Below, in pieces: positions 27,610 through 35,494 of a stretch of 35,494 nucleotides of DNA. Every line of letters begins with the position of its first letter. Position 1 is the stretch's first letter. The notes beneath the pieces were generated by a model. The model ran no database searches. It saw only the letters and a list, made by a program, of their open reading frames with translations, and was not told the DNA's origin. The stretch comes from an archaeon. Lineage in GTDB: Archaea > Micrarchaeota > Micrarchaeia > Anstonellales > Anstonellaceae. The position numbers and the translations under genes are program-made. Location: contig JAGVHI010000020.1 of NCBI GenBank assembly GCA_020056635.1, positions 1 through 35,494 of the forward strand. Direction: 5' to 3'.

Positions 27610-28001
27610 AACGCCCGTCACTTCAGCCAGCCGCTCTTGTATGCGGCATACTAACGGACGGCGAGCGTGCGCTTTTCCTTATACAAAAGAATTCGCTTGG
27701 GGAAGAATCACTTGAGCTTCCGCATGCTTTCATTTTCGCAGGGGAAAACCCAGTCTCTTCCCTCACTTCCGCATTCCTTCTCCAAACGGGGATAGACGGG
27801 CAGGTGCATGAAATAATCATGCAGGGCAAGTTCAATTCAGGCTCGCGAAAAAGAAAGCGCCTTATTCCTGCCCTGGGGTTTCGGGTTAGCGCAAAAAGCC
27901 ATTCGGCCAAGCTCTTGCCTGCGTTCTTTGGATACAAATGGCTTTTGCGCGAAGAGGCTGTGAAAAAGAAGCTTGCAAAGACTGCAGAATGGCTCCGCTA
28001 A
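27606..28001 (+). CDS. Nudix-like fold protein with a degenerate Nudix box
   Basis: MKRPSLQPAALVCGILTDGERALFLIQKNSLGEESLELPHAFIFAGENPVSSLTSAFLLQTGI has Nudix-like layout but lacks REUxEExGU. Start overlaps the MFS stop (ATGA). Confidence 0.5.
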   Translation: MKRPSLQPAALVCGILTDGERALFLIQKNSLGEESLELPHAFIFAGENPVSSLTSAFLLQTGIDGQVHEIIMQGKFNSGSRKRKRLIPALGFRVSAKSHSAKLLPAFFGYKWLLREEAVKKKLAKTAEWLR

Positions 28002-28048
28002 TTCTGATTTTGCATACCCTTTTATCCTTTTTACCCCCATCCCTATCC

Positions 28049-30832
28049 ATGGATTACGAGGCAAAATGGCAGGCCGTGTGGGCGGAGGAAAAGCTTTTCG
28101 AGCCCGAGGCTGATGCAGGAAAGAAGAAGTTTTTCCTCACTGCGGCATTCCCGTACCCCAATTCGCCGCAGCACATAGGGCACGGCCGCACTTACACCAC
28201 CACGGATGTTTATGCGCGCTACATGCGAATGCAAGGGCGCAATGTGCTATTTCCCATGGGCTTTCACGTCACGGGCACGCCAATACTTGCAATGGCGCGA
28301 AGATTGAAGGAGCAGGACAATGAGCTTCTTGAAATATTCGAAAAAATCTACCACATACCGCGCGAAACCGCGCTTTCGCTATCAGAGCCAGTCCCTCTGG
28401 TTACCTATTTCTCGCAGGAGATTGAGCAGGGAATGAAGGAAATGGGGTATTCGATTGACTGGAGGAGGAAATTCTACTCTTTTGATGCTCATTTCAACAA
28501 GTTCATACAATGGCAGTTTGCAAAACTAAAAGAAAAGGGCTATCTGGTCCAGGGCGAGCACCCTGTCCCCTGGTGCCCGAAAGACGGGAATTCAATTGGA
28601 TCGCACGATACGCAGGGGGATGTGGACCCCCAGCTTGAGGAAGTGACTGCGATAAAATTCGCTTTCAAGGACGGCTCCATACTGGTTTCCACCTACCGCC
28701 CTGAAACAATTTATGGCGTCACAAACATTTGGGTGAACTCGAACTCCAAAATCGTGCTTGTGCGCAACACAAAAACCAACGAACGCTATTACATGGCAGA
28801 GCAGGCGGCAAAAGTACTCTCATACCAGCTTCCCTTGCAGATTGAGCAGCCCATTCCAGTAAATGAACTGCTCGGCTCAAATGCAACCAACCCTGAAACA
28901 AAGGAGCAGGTCCCGATATTCCAGGCAAGCTTTGTGAAACCCTCAGTTGGGACAGGGATAGTAATGTCCGTTCCAGCTCACGCTCCGCTTGATTACCTTG
29001 CGCTTCGCGATGCAGGGCTGGATGACAGGATTGCGCTAAAGCAGGTGCTATCTGTGGAAGGGTTCGGTTCATTCCCTGCAAAGGAGCTTTGCGATGAGAT
29101 GCGGATCCAGGACCAGAACGATGCAGAAGCTGAAAATGCCACAAAAGAGATTTACAAAAAAGAGGCGCACACTGGTAAAATGGTGGTCGGGAAATACGCT
29201 GGAAAAACAGGATTGGAGGCAAAGGAGCTGGTCACCAAATCCCTAATCTCCTCGAACATGGCATTCAAGTTCACCGAAATCTCAAACCAGCCAGTCTATT
29301 GCAGGTGCGGCACGCACGTGGTTGTGAAAAGGGTGTCAGACCAGTGGTTCATAGACTACGGGAACCCAAGCTGGAAGGAGCAGGTGAAAAGCTGCTTTTC
29401 AAAAATGCGAATCCTGCCCCAAAAAACAATTCCCGATTACCTATACACAATCGACTGGCTTAGGGAAAAGGCTTGCACGCGCGCATCCGGGCTTGGAACG
29501 TGCTTCCCGTTCTCCGAGAACCAGATGATTGAAGCGCTCTCGGATTCCACTATTTACATGGCGTTCTACACTATTTCGCACATCCTGAAGAAAGAGAATG
29601 CAAGCGAGCTCAACAACGCATTCTTCGATTACGTGCTGCTGGGCGTGAACGAAGACCTTGCAAGCGAGAGGATGAGGCAATTGCGCAAGGAATTCCTGTA
29701 TTGGTATCCGCTTGACTCACGCCATTCCGCAACCGATTTGGTGCACAATCACCTGACTTACCTGATATTCAATCATGCTGCAGTATTTCCGCCAGAGCTC
29801 TGGCCCAAGCAAATCGTTTCAAACGGGTTCGTGATGATGGAAGGGCAGAAAATGAGCAAATCCTTCGGGAACATACTCCCAATCCGTGCTGCGATTAAGC
29901 AGTATGGCGCGGATGTTGTGCGCTTCCTGGTTGTTTCAGGCGCGGATTTGCCCCAGGATTCGGATTTCAACAAAACAGGCGCTGAAGGGGCAGCGGCCAG
30001 GATTAGGCAGATGCTCAGGTACGCGCACGAAGCGGCAAAGGAAAAGGAGAAGCAGGCGCCGGGCTCTTTTGCAGACAGGTGGCTTGCATCCAAACTGCAT
30101 TCCAAAGTGAAGAATGCCCCCGCACTTTACGAATCTTTCCAGATGCGGGAGCTTTCGCAAGCCCTGTTCTATGATGCAATCAACGAGCTTTCTTATTACC
30201 AGAAGCGTGCGCCAACCCCGCACTTGCGCGAGTTCATGGAATACTGGGCATTGCTCATCGCTCCAATAATGCCTCATGCTTCAGATGAGATATTCTCTGT
30301 TCTTGGAACAAAACTCTACGTTGCGGAAGCTAAGTTCGCATCCGTCTCCCCATTCCCAAAACCTGACGAATCCCGCATAAACCCTCGGTTAGAAAAAGCA
30401 GAAGGATTGGTAAAGGGCACGCTTGAGGATATCCGCTCAATTCTTACGCTGCTAAAAATTGCAAAAGCCAAATCGGTCACTCTTTGCTGCGCATCCGATT
30501 GGAAGCGGGTGATATACGAAACCGTGCGGCAGAAAAAGAAGGCGGATGAGGCAATAAAGGCGATTAAGGATGGGAATTTGGTTCCCAATGAGCGACTTGG
30601 GAATGCAATAGCGCTTGCAATAGTCTATGCAAAAAACCTAAACTCCCTTGATGCTTCGCTTCCGACCCAAGCAGAAGAGCTTGAGGCGCTCACTGATGCG
30701 GTGAAATACCTTGAGAACGAGCTTGGGGGATGCTCAGTCATAGTTGCAGCAGAAGAAAAAGCCCAAGGGGCTGCTGCAGCAAAAGCAAAGAATGCAAACC
30801 CGATGAAACCGAGCATTTATATTGAAAAATGA
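28049..30832 (+). CDS. leuS: Leucyl-tRNA synthetase (archaeal type)
   Basis: AAFPYPNSPQHIGHGRTYTTTDVYARYMRMQGRNVLFPMGFHVTGTPI, editing-domain YRPETIYGVTNIWVN, GQKMSKSFGNILPI. Confidence 0.96.
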   Translation: MDYEAKWQAVWAEEKLFEPEADAGKKKFFLTAAFPYPNSPQHIGHGRTYTTTDVYARYMRMQGRNVLFPMGFHVTGTPILAMARRLKEQDNELLEIFEKIYHIPRETALSLSEPVPLVTYFSQEIEQGMKEMGYSIDWRRKFYSFDAHFNKFIQWQFAKLKEKGYLVQGEHPVPWCPKDGNSIGSHDTQGDVDPQLEEVTAIKFAFKDGSILVSTYRPETIYGVTNIWVNSNSKIVLVRNTKTNERYYMAEQAAKVLSYQLPLQIEQPIPVNELLGSNATNPETKEQVPIFQASFVKPSVGTGIVMSVPAHAPLDYLALRDAGLDDRIALKQVLSVEGFGSFPAKELCDEMRIQDQNDAEAENATKEIYKKEAHTGKMVVGKYAGKTGLEAKELVTKSLISSNMAFKFTEISNQPVYCRCGTHVVVKRVSDQWFIDYGNPSWKEQVKSCFSKMRILPQKTIPDYLYTIDWLREKACTRASGLGTCFPFSENQMIEALSDSTIYMAFYTISHILKKENASELNNAFFDYVLLGVNEDLASERMRQLRKEFLYWYPLDSRHSATDLVHNHLTYLIFNHAAVFPPELWPKQIVSNGFVMMEGQKMSKSFGNILPIRAAIKQYGADVVRFLVVSGADLPQDSDFNKTGAEGAAARIRQMLRYAHEAAKEKEKQAPGSFADRWLASKLHSKVKNAPALYESFQMRELSQALFYDAINELSYYQKRAPTPHLREFMEYWALLIAPIMPHASDEIFSVLGTKLYVAEAKFASVSPFPKPDESRINPRLEKAEGLVKGTLEDIRSILTLLKIAKAKSVTLCCASDWKRVIYETVRQKKKADEAIKAIKDGNLVPNERLGNAIALAIVYAKNLNSLDASLPTQAEELEALTDAVKYLENELGGCSVIVAAEEKAQGAAAAKAKNANPMKPSIYIEK

Positions 30833-30847
30833 GCTGAATTCGAGTTG

Positions 30848-31327
30848 ATGGGCATGCAAATCAATCCTAATCTACCCAGAACAACTTCTCGCAAGGTGCC
30901 AATCTCCTGCATAATCAGCATGCCTTCACGGGCTTCTCCAAAATCTATCCCAATACTCCAGCCTGATAGAAAAATTGGGAAACGGCAGGCAAGCCGGGCA
31001 GCCAAACTGCACCTCTATGCATGCAGGGAGGTCGCGGCGTGCGTAAAGAAGCTTCAGGGATGCGGGGCTGATGTCTCACTCGGCATTACCAAGAAAAAGT
31101 CAATCCCAATAACACTTATCCGCTCCGGCTTCCCAAATGCCGATTTGAAAAAAAGCGCCCGCATAACTGGCAGGGCGATAGACACGTTTCGGGGGCTGCA
31201 TTCGGACATCATCCGGCTTGATCCTGCAGGCGGGGACCGCCTCCACGAGCTCTCCAATATCCTTACTGCATTGGACATGAAGGTGGGAACAGAGAAGCTG
31301 GCGCGGAATGCCAAGGCACGAACCTAG
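30848..31327 (+). CDS. Hypothetical basic protein
   Basis: Open frame with sensible downstream composition between leuS and a membrane gene; no recognised motif. Start uncertain. Confidence 0.4.
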   Translation: MGMQINPNLPRTTSRKVPISCIISMPSRASPKSIPILQPDRKIGKRQASRAAKLHLYACREVAACVKKLQGCGADVSLGITKKKSIPITLIRSGFPNADLKKSARITGRAIDTFRGLHSDIIRLDPAGGDRLHELSNILTALDMKVGTEKLARNAKART

Positions 31328-31340
31328 CGTGGTGCTTTTT

Positions 31341-31655
31341 ATGTTCAATTCCAAAATCCAAAAAAGCCTTCTGTTCGGCGCATTAGCAGGCATAATAGAC
31401 GTTATCCCGATGCTTTTGCAGAACCTCACTTGGGATGCGAACCTCTCCGCTTTCGCGCAGTGGGTTGTTGCAGGCTTTCTGATTTCAACCTCTGAATTGA
31501 AGCTTCCGGGCTACCAAAAAGGGCTGCTAATATCACTCCTCTTGCTTATCCCAGTTGGAATACTGGTGGGCTGGAAAGAGCCAATGAGCCTGATTCCAAT
31601 GTTCGCAATGACCGTAATCCTTGGAAGCGCGCTCGGGCATTTGCTGGAAAAATAG
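31341..31655 (+). CDS. Small polytopic membrane protein, unknown function
   Basis: ATG start MFNSKIQKSLLFGALAGIIDVIPMLLQ; about four hydrophobic segments. Confidence 0.65.
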   Translation: MFNSKIQKSLLFGALAGIIDVIPMLLQNLTWDANLSAFAQWVVAGFLISTSELKLPGYQKGLLISLLLLIPVGILVGWKEPMSLIPMFAMTVILGSALGHLLEK

Positions 31656-31722
31656 CTCCCTCCATCCACTGGAATCCGTTTTCGCCAAAAGGAATTAAAT
31701 CCTCCCCTTCCCTTCCAAGCGC

Positions 31723-32694
31723 ATGCTCCAGGAGCTAATCACGCTTGTAATATTCATATTCATCCTCTCAAAGGCGGCATCAGCCGTAGTTGAGAATGCC
31801 TCCAAGCTTGCAAGGTTTTTTGGAATAAGCCAGCTTGCAATAGGGTTCCTTCTCATAGCAGTTGCAACCTCCCTACCGGAGCTTTCGGTTTCGGTCGCAT
31901 CGTCGGTTGCAGGGGAGGGCGCTATCGCAGCAGGGAATGTTTTTGGCTCCAATATCGCAAACGTGCTCCTGATACTTGGCATCGGGGCGTTCCTGTACGG
32001 GTTCAAAGTCGGAAAGGAGAACCTTGAGGGAATCGCGCTCGTGCTGGTTCTCACAACTATAATCTCGGTTTACATACTGTTCCATTCGCAAATCACTGGA
32101 AACGCGCTTGGGCTGTACGAGGGCATCTTGTTGCTCCTGATTGCAGGATGGTATGCATTCCGCATCCTTGGCAGCAAGAGGAAGGTTTCCGAGGAGCGGG
32201 GCAACGGCAAGGTCACAATGCGCGAGGGGCTGAGGGCGTTCCTTTTTTTTGCGGCCGGAATGGTTTTAGTGATGGTAAGCTCAAGCCTTGTGGTGGATTC
32301 TGCAGTCAAACTTGCAAATGTGCTTGGGCTTGCGGAGAGCTTCATAGGCGCAACCTTGATTGCAATCGGGACATCGCTTCCGGAGCTTTCAATAGATCTG
32401 CAGGCGCTCCGTAAAAAGCAGTACGGGCTTGCGCTGGGGGATGCAATAGGCAGCAACATGGCAAACATCACCTTGGTGCTTGGAGTTGCGGCTGCAATCA
32501 ACCCAATTTCTGTGCAGTTGAGCGTATTCTCTGCAGCATTGCTTTTTGCGGTGGTTGCAAACGTGGTATTCCTGTATATTGCTGCGGTAAAGAAGCAGTT
32601 TGACAGGCGCGACGGGACAATGATGGTCGCGCTATACGCGCTCTACCTAATCGTAATATTCTTCTTGCAGTTCGGGGAAAAAGTTCAAATCTAG
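31723..32694 (+). CDS. CaCA family sodium/calcium exchanger (YrbG-like)
   Basis: Two alpha repeats: VATSLPELSVSVASSVAGEGAIAAGNVFGSNIANVLLILG and IGTSLPELSIDLQALRKKQYGLALGDAIGSNMANITLVLG. Confidence 0.94.
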   Translation: MLQELITLVIFIFILSKAASAVVENASKLARFFGISQLAIGFLLIAVATSLPELSVSVASSVAGEGAIAAGNVFGSNIANVLLILGIGAFLYGFKVGKENLEGIALVLVLTTIISVYILFHSQITGNALGLYEGILLLLIAGWYAFRILGSKRKVSEERGNGKVTMREGLRAFLFFAAGMVLVMVSSSLVVDSAVKLANVLGLAESFIGATLIAIGTSLPELSIDLQALRKKQYGLALGDAIGSNMANITLVLGVAAAINPISVQLSVFSAALLFAVVANVVFLYIAAVKKQFDRRDGTMMVALYALYLIVIFFLQFGEKVQI

Positions 32695-32739
32695 CGCCCG
32701 CTCCATAGCCCTTTTATTCCTTTTTTCCAGAACACCCTT

Positions 32740-34044
32740 ATGGCAGACGGGTTCAGCTCCAAAACAGCATTTGTCCTGGCATCCATAGGCGCGGCAGTGG
32801 GCTTGGGGAACATCTGGAGGTTCCCATACATTGCAAGCGAGCACGGGGGAATCTGGTTTCTTATTCCCTATCTTGTGTGCCTGCTTGTGATAGGCATCCC
32901 GCTATTCCTGCTCGAGGCGGGGCAGGGATTCCTTAACAAAAAGGGGTATTTCAAATCCATCGAGGCAAGCAAGAACCTCAAATTCATAAGGGCTCCGTTA
33001 AGAAAAGCGATCGGAACTTTCCCAGTGCTCGTGAGCACGGTGATACTTGGATATTACTCCGCATTATGTGCATGGAGTGTCTGGTTCGCTGTTGAATTCA
33101 TCCTTGGGAACAATCCGACTTTCGGGCTCATGCAGGCAAGCTACACCCCAGTTCTCGCATTCATAATAGTATTTGCAGCAGCATGCTACGTTTCATTCAG
33201 GGGCATAAGCAAGGGAATCGAGCCAGTTACCGGCTATCTTGTGCCCCTGCTGTTCATTTTCCTCCTCCTGCTATTCGCATACGCACTCCTGCTTCCTGGC
33301 TCAATTGGGCAGCTGGAAAAGCTATTTGCCGGAAACTCTGAAAAGCTGATCGACCCGCGGACCTGGTATTATGCGCTCTCGCAGGTTCTCTTCTCGCTCT
33401 CAGTCGGCTACGGGATAATGTACACATACGGCATGCACCTGAAAAGCGGGAAGGGGATATTCTCATCCGGGTTCCAGGTCGCGGGAGCCGACACTGCTGC
33501 ATCTTTGCTTGCATTCTTCACAGTTGTCATGGTTTCTGCTGCAGCCGGCCCTGCAGCAAACGGGCTTGCGCTCTCATTTGAAACTCTCCCGGCATTTTTT
33601 GCAAGCCAAGGGCTGCTTGGGGCGATAATCGGGGCTTCATTTTTCATCCTTCTTTTCAGCGCGGCATTCACCTCCATAATCTCAATGCTTGAGCACACAA
33701 TGGTTTCAACATCGTTCGTAGGCGCCATGGGCAAGGTTGCAATCTCGGCAGGGATTTTCATCATAGGCATGCTCTCAGTGCTTTCCTATTCCCCTGCAGA
33801 GCTGCAGCTTTTCGGGAAGCCGGTGCTTGACCTGCTCGATTTTGTTTTCGGCACTTTCCTTGCCCCATTCTCAGCGCTGGTGGTGGCGTTCGGGTGCGCG
33901 TACCTGCTCCCGCACCATAAAATCGCAAAGGCCATAGGGCTGCCTGCAAAATATTGGGGCCTTTTTTCGCTTGCGGCGGGCAAAGTTGTTCCTGCCGCAT
34001 TGATTCTGCTCATAATATTCTCGCAGCTCTCAGGCTTGTACTGA
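32740..34044 (+). CDS. Neurotransmitter:sodium symporter (SNF) family transporter
   Basis: FVLASIGAAVGLGNIWRFPYIASEHGGIWFLIPYLVCLLVIGIPLFLLEAGQG; polytopic. Confidence 0.94.
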   Translation: MADGFSSKTAFVLASIGAAVGLGNIWRFPYIASEHGGIWFLIPYLVCLLVIGIPLFLLEAGQGFLNKKGYFKSIEASKNLKFIRAPLRKAIGTFPVLVSTVILGYYSALCAWSVWFAVEFILGNNPTFGLMQASYTPVLAFIIVFAAACYVSFRGISKGIEPVTGYLVPLLFIFLLLLFAYALLLPGSIGQLEKLFAGNSEKLIDPRTWYYALSQVLFSLSVGYGIMYTYGMHLKSGKGIFSSGFQVAGADTAASLLAFFTVVMVSAAAGPAANGLALSFETLPAFFASQGLLGAIIGASFFILLFSAAFTSIISMLEHTMVSTSFVGAMGKVAISAGIFIIGMLSVLSYSPAELQLFGKPVLDLLDFVFGTFLAPFSALVVAFGCAYLLPHHKIAKAIGLPAKYWGLFSLAAGKVVPAALILLIIFSQLSGLY

Positions 34045-34083
34045 TAATCCTCTCTGTTCAGTGGGAGCTTATTTAAATTTAAG

Positions 34084-34773
34084 TTGAGAAAGGAATTCGT
34101 GCAAAGGCCTAGCCTAAACTTTCAGCGGATGCTTCCAACGATGCCGGAGCGCAAGCCTGCCGCGCAGCAAGCCCCTGCCACTATGACGGAGGGGGCGATG
34201 GATTCAAAGCAGCATCGGCGCGCATCCGAGCTGGGGCTATGGAAGCTGAAAGCATTGACAATCCTCAAGGAGAGGGCATCGCGCGCCTTTATCTCCTGCG
34301 TTGTCGAGCTTCGGAGACAGGGTGCTGAAGTGAAAATGGAATCCACATTTATCCTCACTTCAACGCGCGACGGGTTGGAAGACATGCTTGGGCTGGAGGG
34401 AATAGAGCTTGCGGAGGGCGGGCTTGAAAAGCTTGGGTGCATGGCATCGGACAGCATAGTGCTGGCTGGCAAGGCTGGCGATGATTTTCTCATCAGTATG
34501 GGTGGAAATTCAGTAAGCGTTTACCGCACAGAGCTGCCTTTTCGTATAGCCCATTCCAGCTTTGCAATCGCCGCTGACTTGGAGGCATGCGACAGGAGCC
34601 TCGAGAACTACAAGACGAGCGCCGCGGAATTGCATGAACGCACCGAACGCCTTGGTTTGGAATGCCTTGTGCATGGCTACAGCAATGTTGCCGATTATCT
34701 GCGCATCCAGCTGGGCGTCGAGAAACTCCGGAGGAAAAACACAGGAATGGCCCGTGCTGCTCCGGTTGCATAG
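34084..34773 (+). CDS. Hypothetical protein, unknown function
   Basis: Open frame between the NSS and Trm5 genes; start TTG 34084 or ATG 34129. Confidence 0.5.
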   Translation: MRKEFVQRPSLNFQRMLPTMPERKPAAQQAPATMTEGAMDSKQHRRASELGLWKLKALTILKERASRAFISCVVELRRQGAEVKMESTFILTSTRDGLEDMLGLEGIELAEGGLEKLGCMASDSIVLAGKAGDDFLISMGGNSVSVYRTELPFRIAHSSFAIAADLEACDRSLENYKTSAAELHERTERLGLECLVHGYSNVADYLRIQLGVEKLRRKNTGMARAAPVA

Positions 34774-34804
34774 CCTTTTTATCCACCTTCTTTCCCATCC
34801 CATT

Positions 34805-35494
34805 ATGGTTCTCTGTGCAAAAGTGCCTAAAGAAACGGCCGAACCCACAAGAAAAATACTGTTAGCAAAGGGCTTTCTCGACACGCTTCACGAAGTCGGG
34901 CACGATTCCAAATTCGTATATTTCCCTGTAATTGGGAATCCAACGGGAAATTTCAAACTGGTAGAAAAAAAGCTCAAGAAACGTGTTATGAAACCATACT
35001 CCTTGCGCGAGGCATTGGAAGGGAAACTTTCATTGGCTGAACTGGACCAGCTGGTGTCTTCATTCGATATCATCGGATCTATCGCAATTGTTGAAATACC
35101 TGATTCGCTTGTGAAACATGAGAAAGATATTGCAAAAGCCGTAATGGCAGTGCATGGGAACGTGAAGACAGTTGCAAAAAAACTAAGTGCAATGGAAGGA
35201 GTGTTCAGGGTTCGGAAATTGAAAGTGATTGGTGGCAAAAAAACTCTTGAAACTGAATACCACGAGCACGGGTGCAGGATGCTTCTGGATGTTTCGAAGG
35301 TTTATTTCTCCCCAAGGTTGGCAACCGAGCGGAAAAGGATTGCAGAGCAGGTGAAAGCGAATGAACAAGTACTGGTAATGTTTGCGGGAGTGGGTCCATT
35401 TGCGCTTGTGATTGCAAAAAAGCAGCCAAGCGCAAAAATTGTTGCAATAGAATTGAATCCCGCAGCTGTGAAGTACATGAAACAGAACGTGGAA
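34805..35494 (+). CDS. trm5: tRNA (guanine37-N1)-methyltransferase, Trm5 family, 3' truncated by the window edge
   Basis: ATG at 34805, open to the end and therefore absent from the ORF track. KVYFSPRLATERKRIAEQVKANEQVLVMFAGVGPFALVIAKKQPSAKIVAIELNPAAVKYMKQNV is the Met-10+/Trm5 SAM-binding core. Confidence 0.92.
   Translation, partial: MVLCAKVPKETAEPTRKILLAKGFLDTLHEVGHDSKFVYFPVIGNPTGNFKLVEKKLKKRVMKPYSLREALEGKLSLAELDQLVSSFDIIGSIAIVEIPDSLVKHEKDIAKAVMAVHGNVKTVAKKLSAMEGVFRVRKLKVIGGKKTLETEYHEHGCRMLLDVSKVYFSPRLATERKRIAEQVKANEQVLVMFAGVGPFALVIAKKQPSAKIVAIELNPAAVKYMKQNVE

Noticed and set aside
27938-28048. N-terminal extension of the LeuRS ORF
   Set aside because: It overlaps the preceding gene; the LeuRS family start MDYEAKWQ at 28049 is better.

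Overview
This is a gene-dense archaeal chromosome segment, and the gene set and size suggest a DPANN-like lineage (inference). Archaeal markers are uL1-uL10-P1/L12, archaeal-type LeuRS, a Trm5-like methyltransferase and an intron-containing tRNA-Leu with a canonical bulge-helix-bulge. The left end (about 1-3800) looks like an accessory or integrative region. It contains a tyrosine recombinase with a C-terminal zinc ribbon, coupled by a 2-nt gap to a membrane-anchored coiled-coil protein with a candidate PD-(D/E)XK nuclease domain. It also has a GNAT acetyltransferase, a structured repeat-bearing non-coding region, and the intron-split tRNA-Leu(UAG). The rest is mostly core: a nucleotidyltransferase fused to a degenerate RecA/KaiC-like domain, a cob(I)alamin adenosyltransferase, ribosomal stalk genes, a cytoplasmic HExxH protein, a multi-zinc-finger protein, a GT3 (eukaryote-like) glycogen synthase, carAB, MFS, LeuRS, CaCA and NSS transporters, and trm5 running off the right edge. 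A 2476-aa surface protein carries LamG, two M14 carboxypeptidase-like domains and Ig-like repeats, and is followed by a secreted PLD-family protein. The best candidates for something undescribed are (i) the recombinase plus membrane nuclease pair and its structured flank, (ii) the twin-peptidase giant surface protein with nearly homogenised linkers and its PLD neighbour, and (iii) the nucleotidyltransferase/KaiC-like fusion with altered active-site motifs. All homology calls come from reading motifs by eye; no searches were run.
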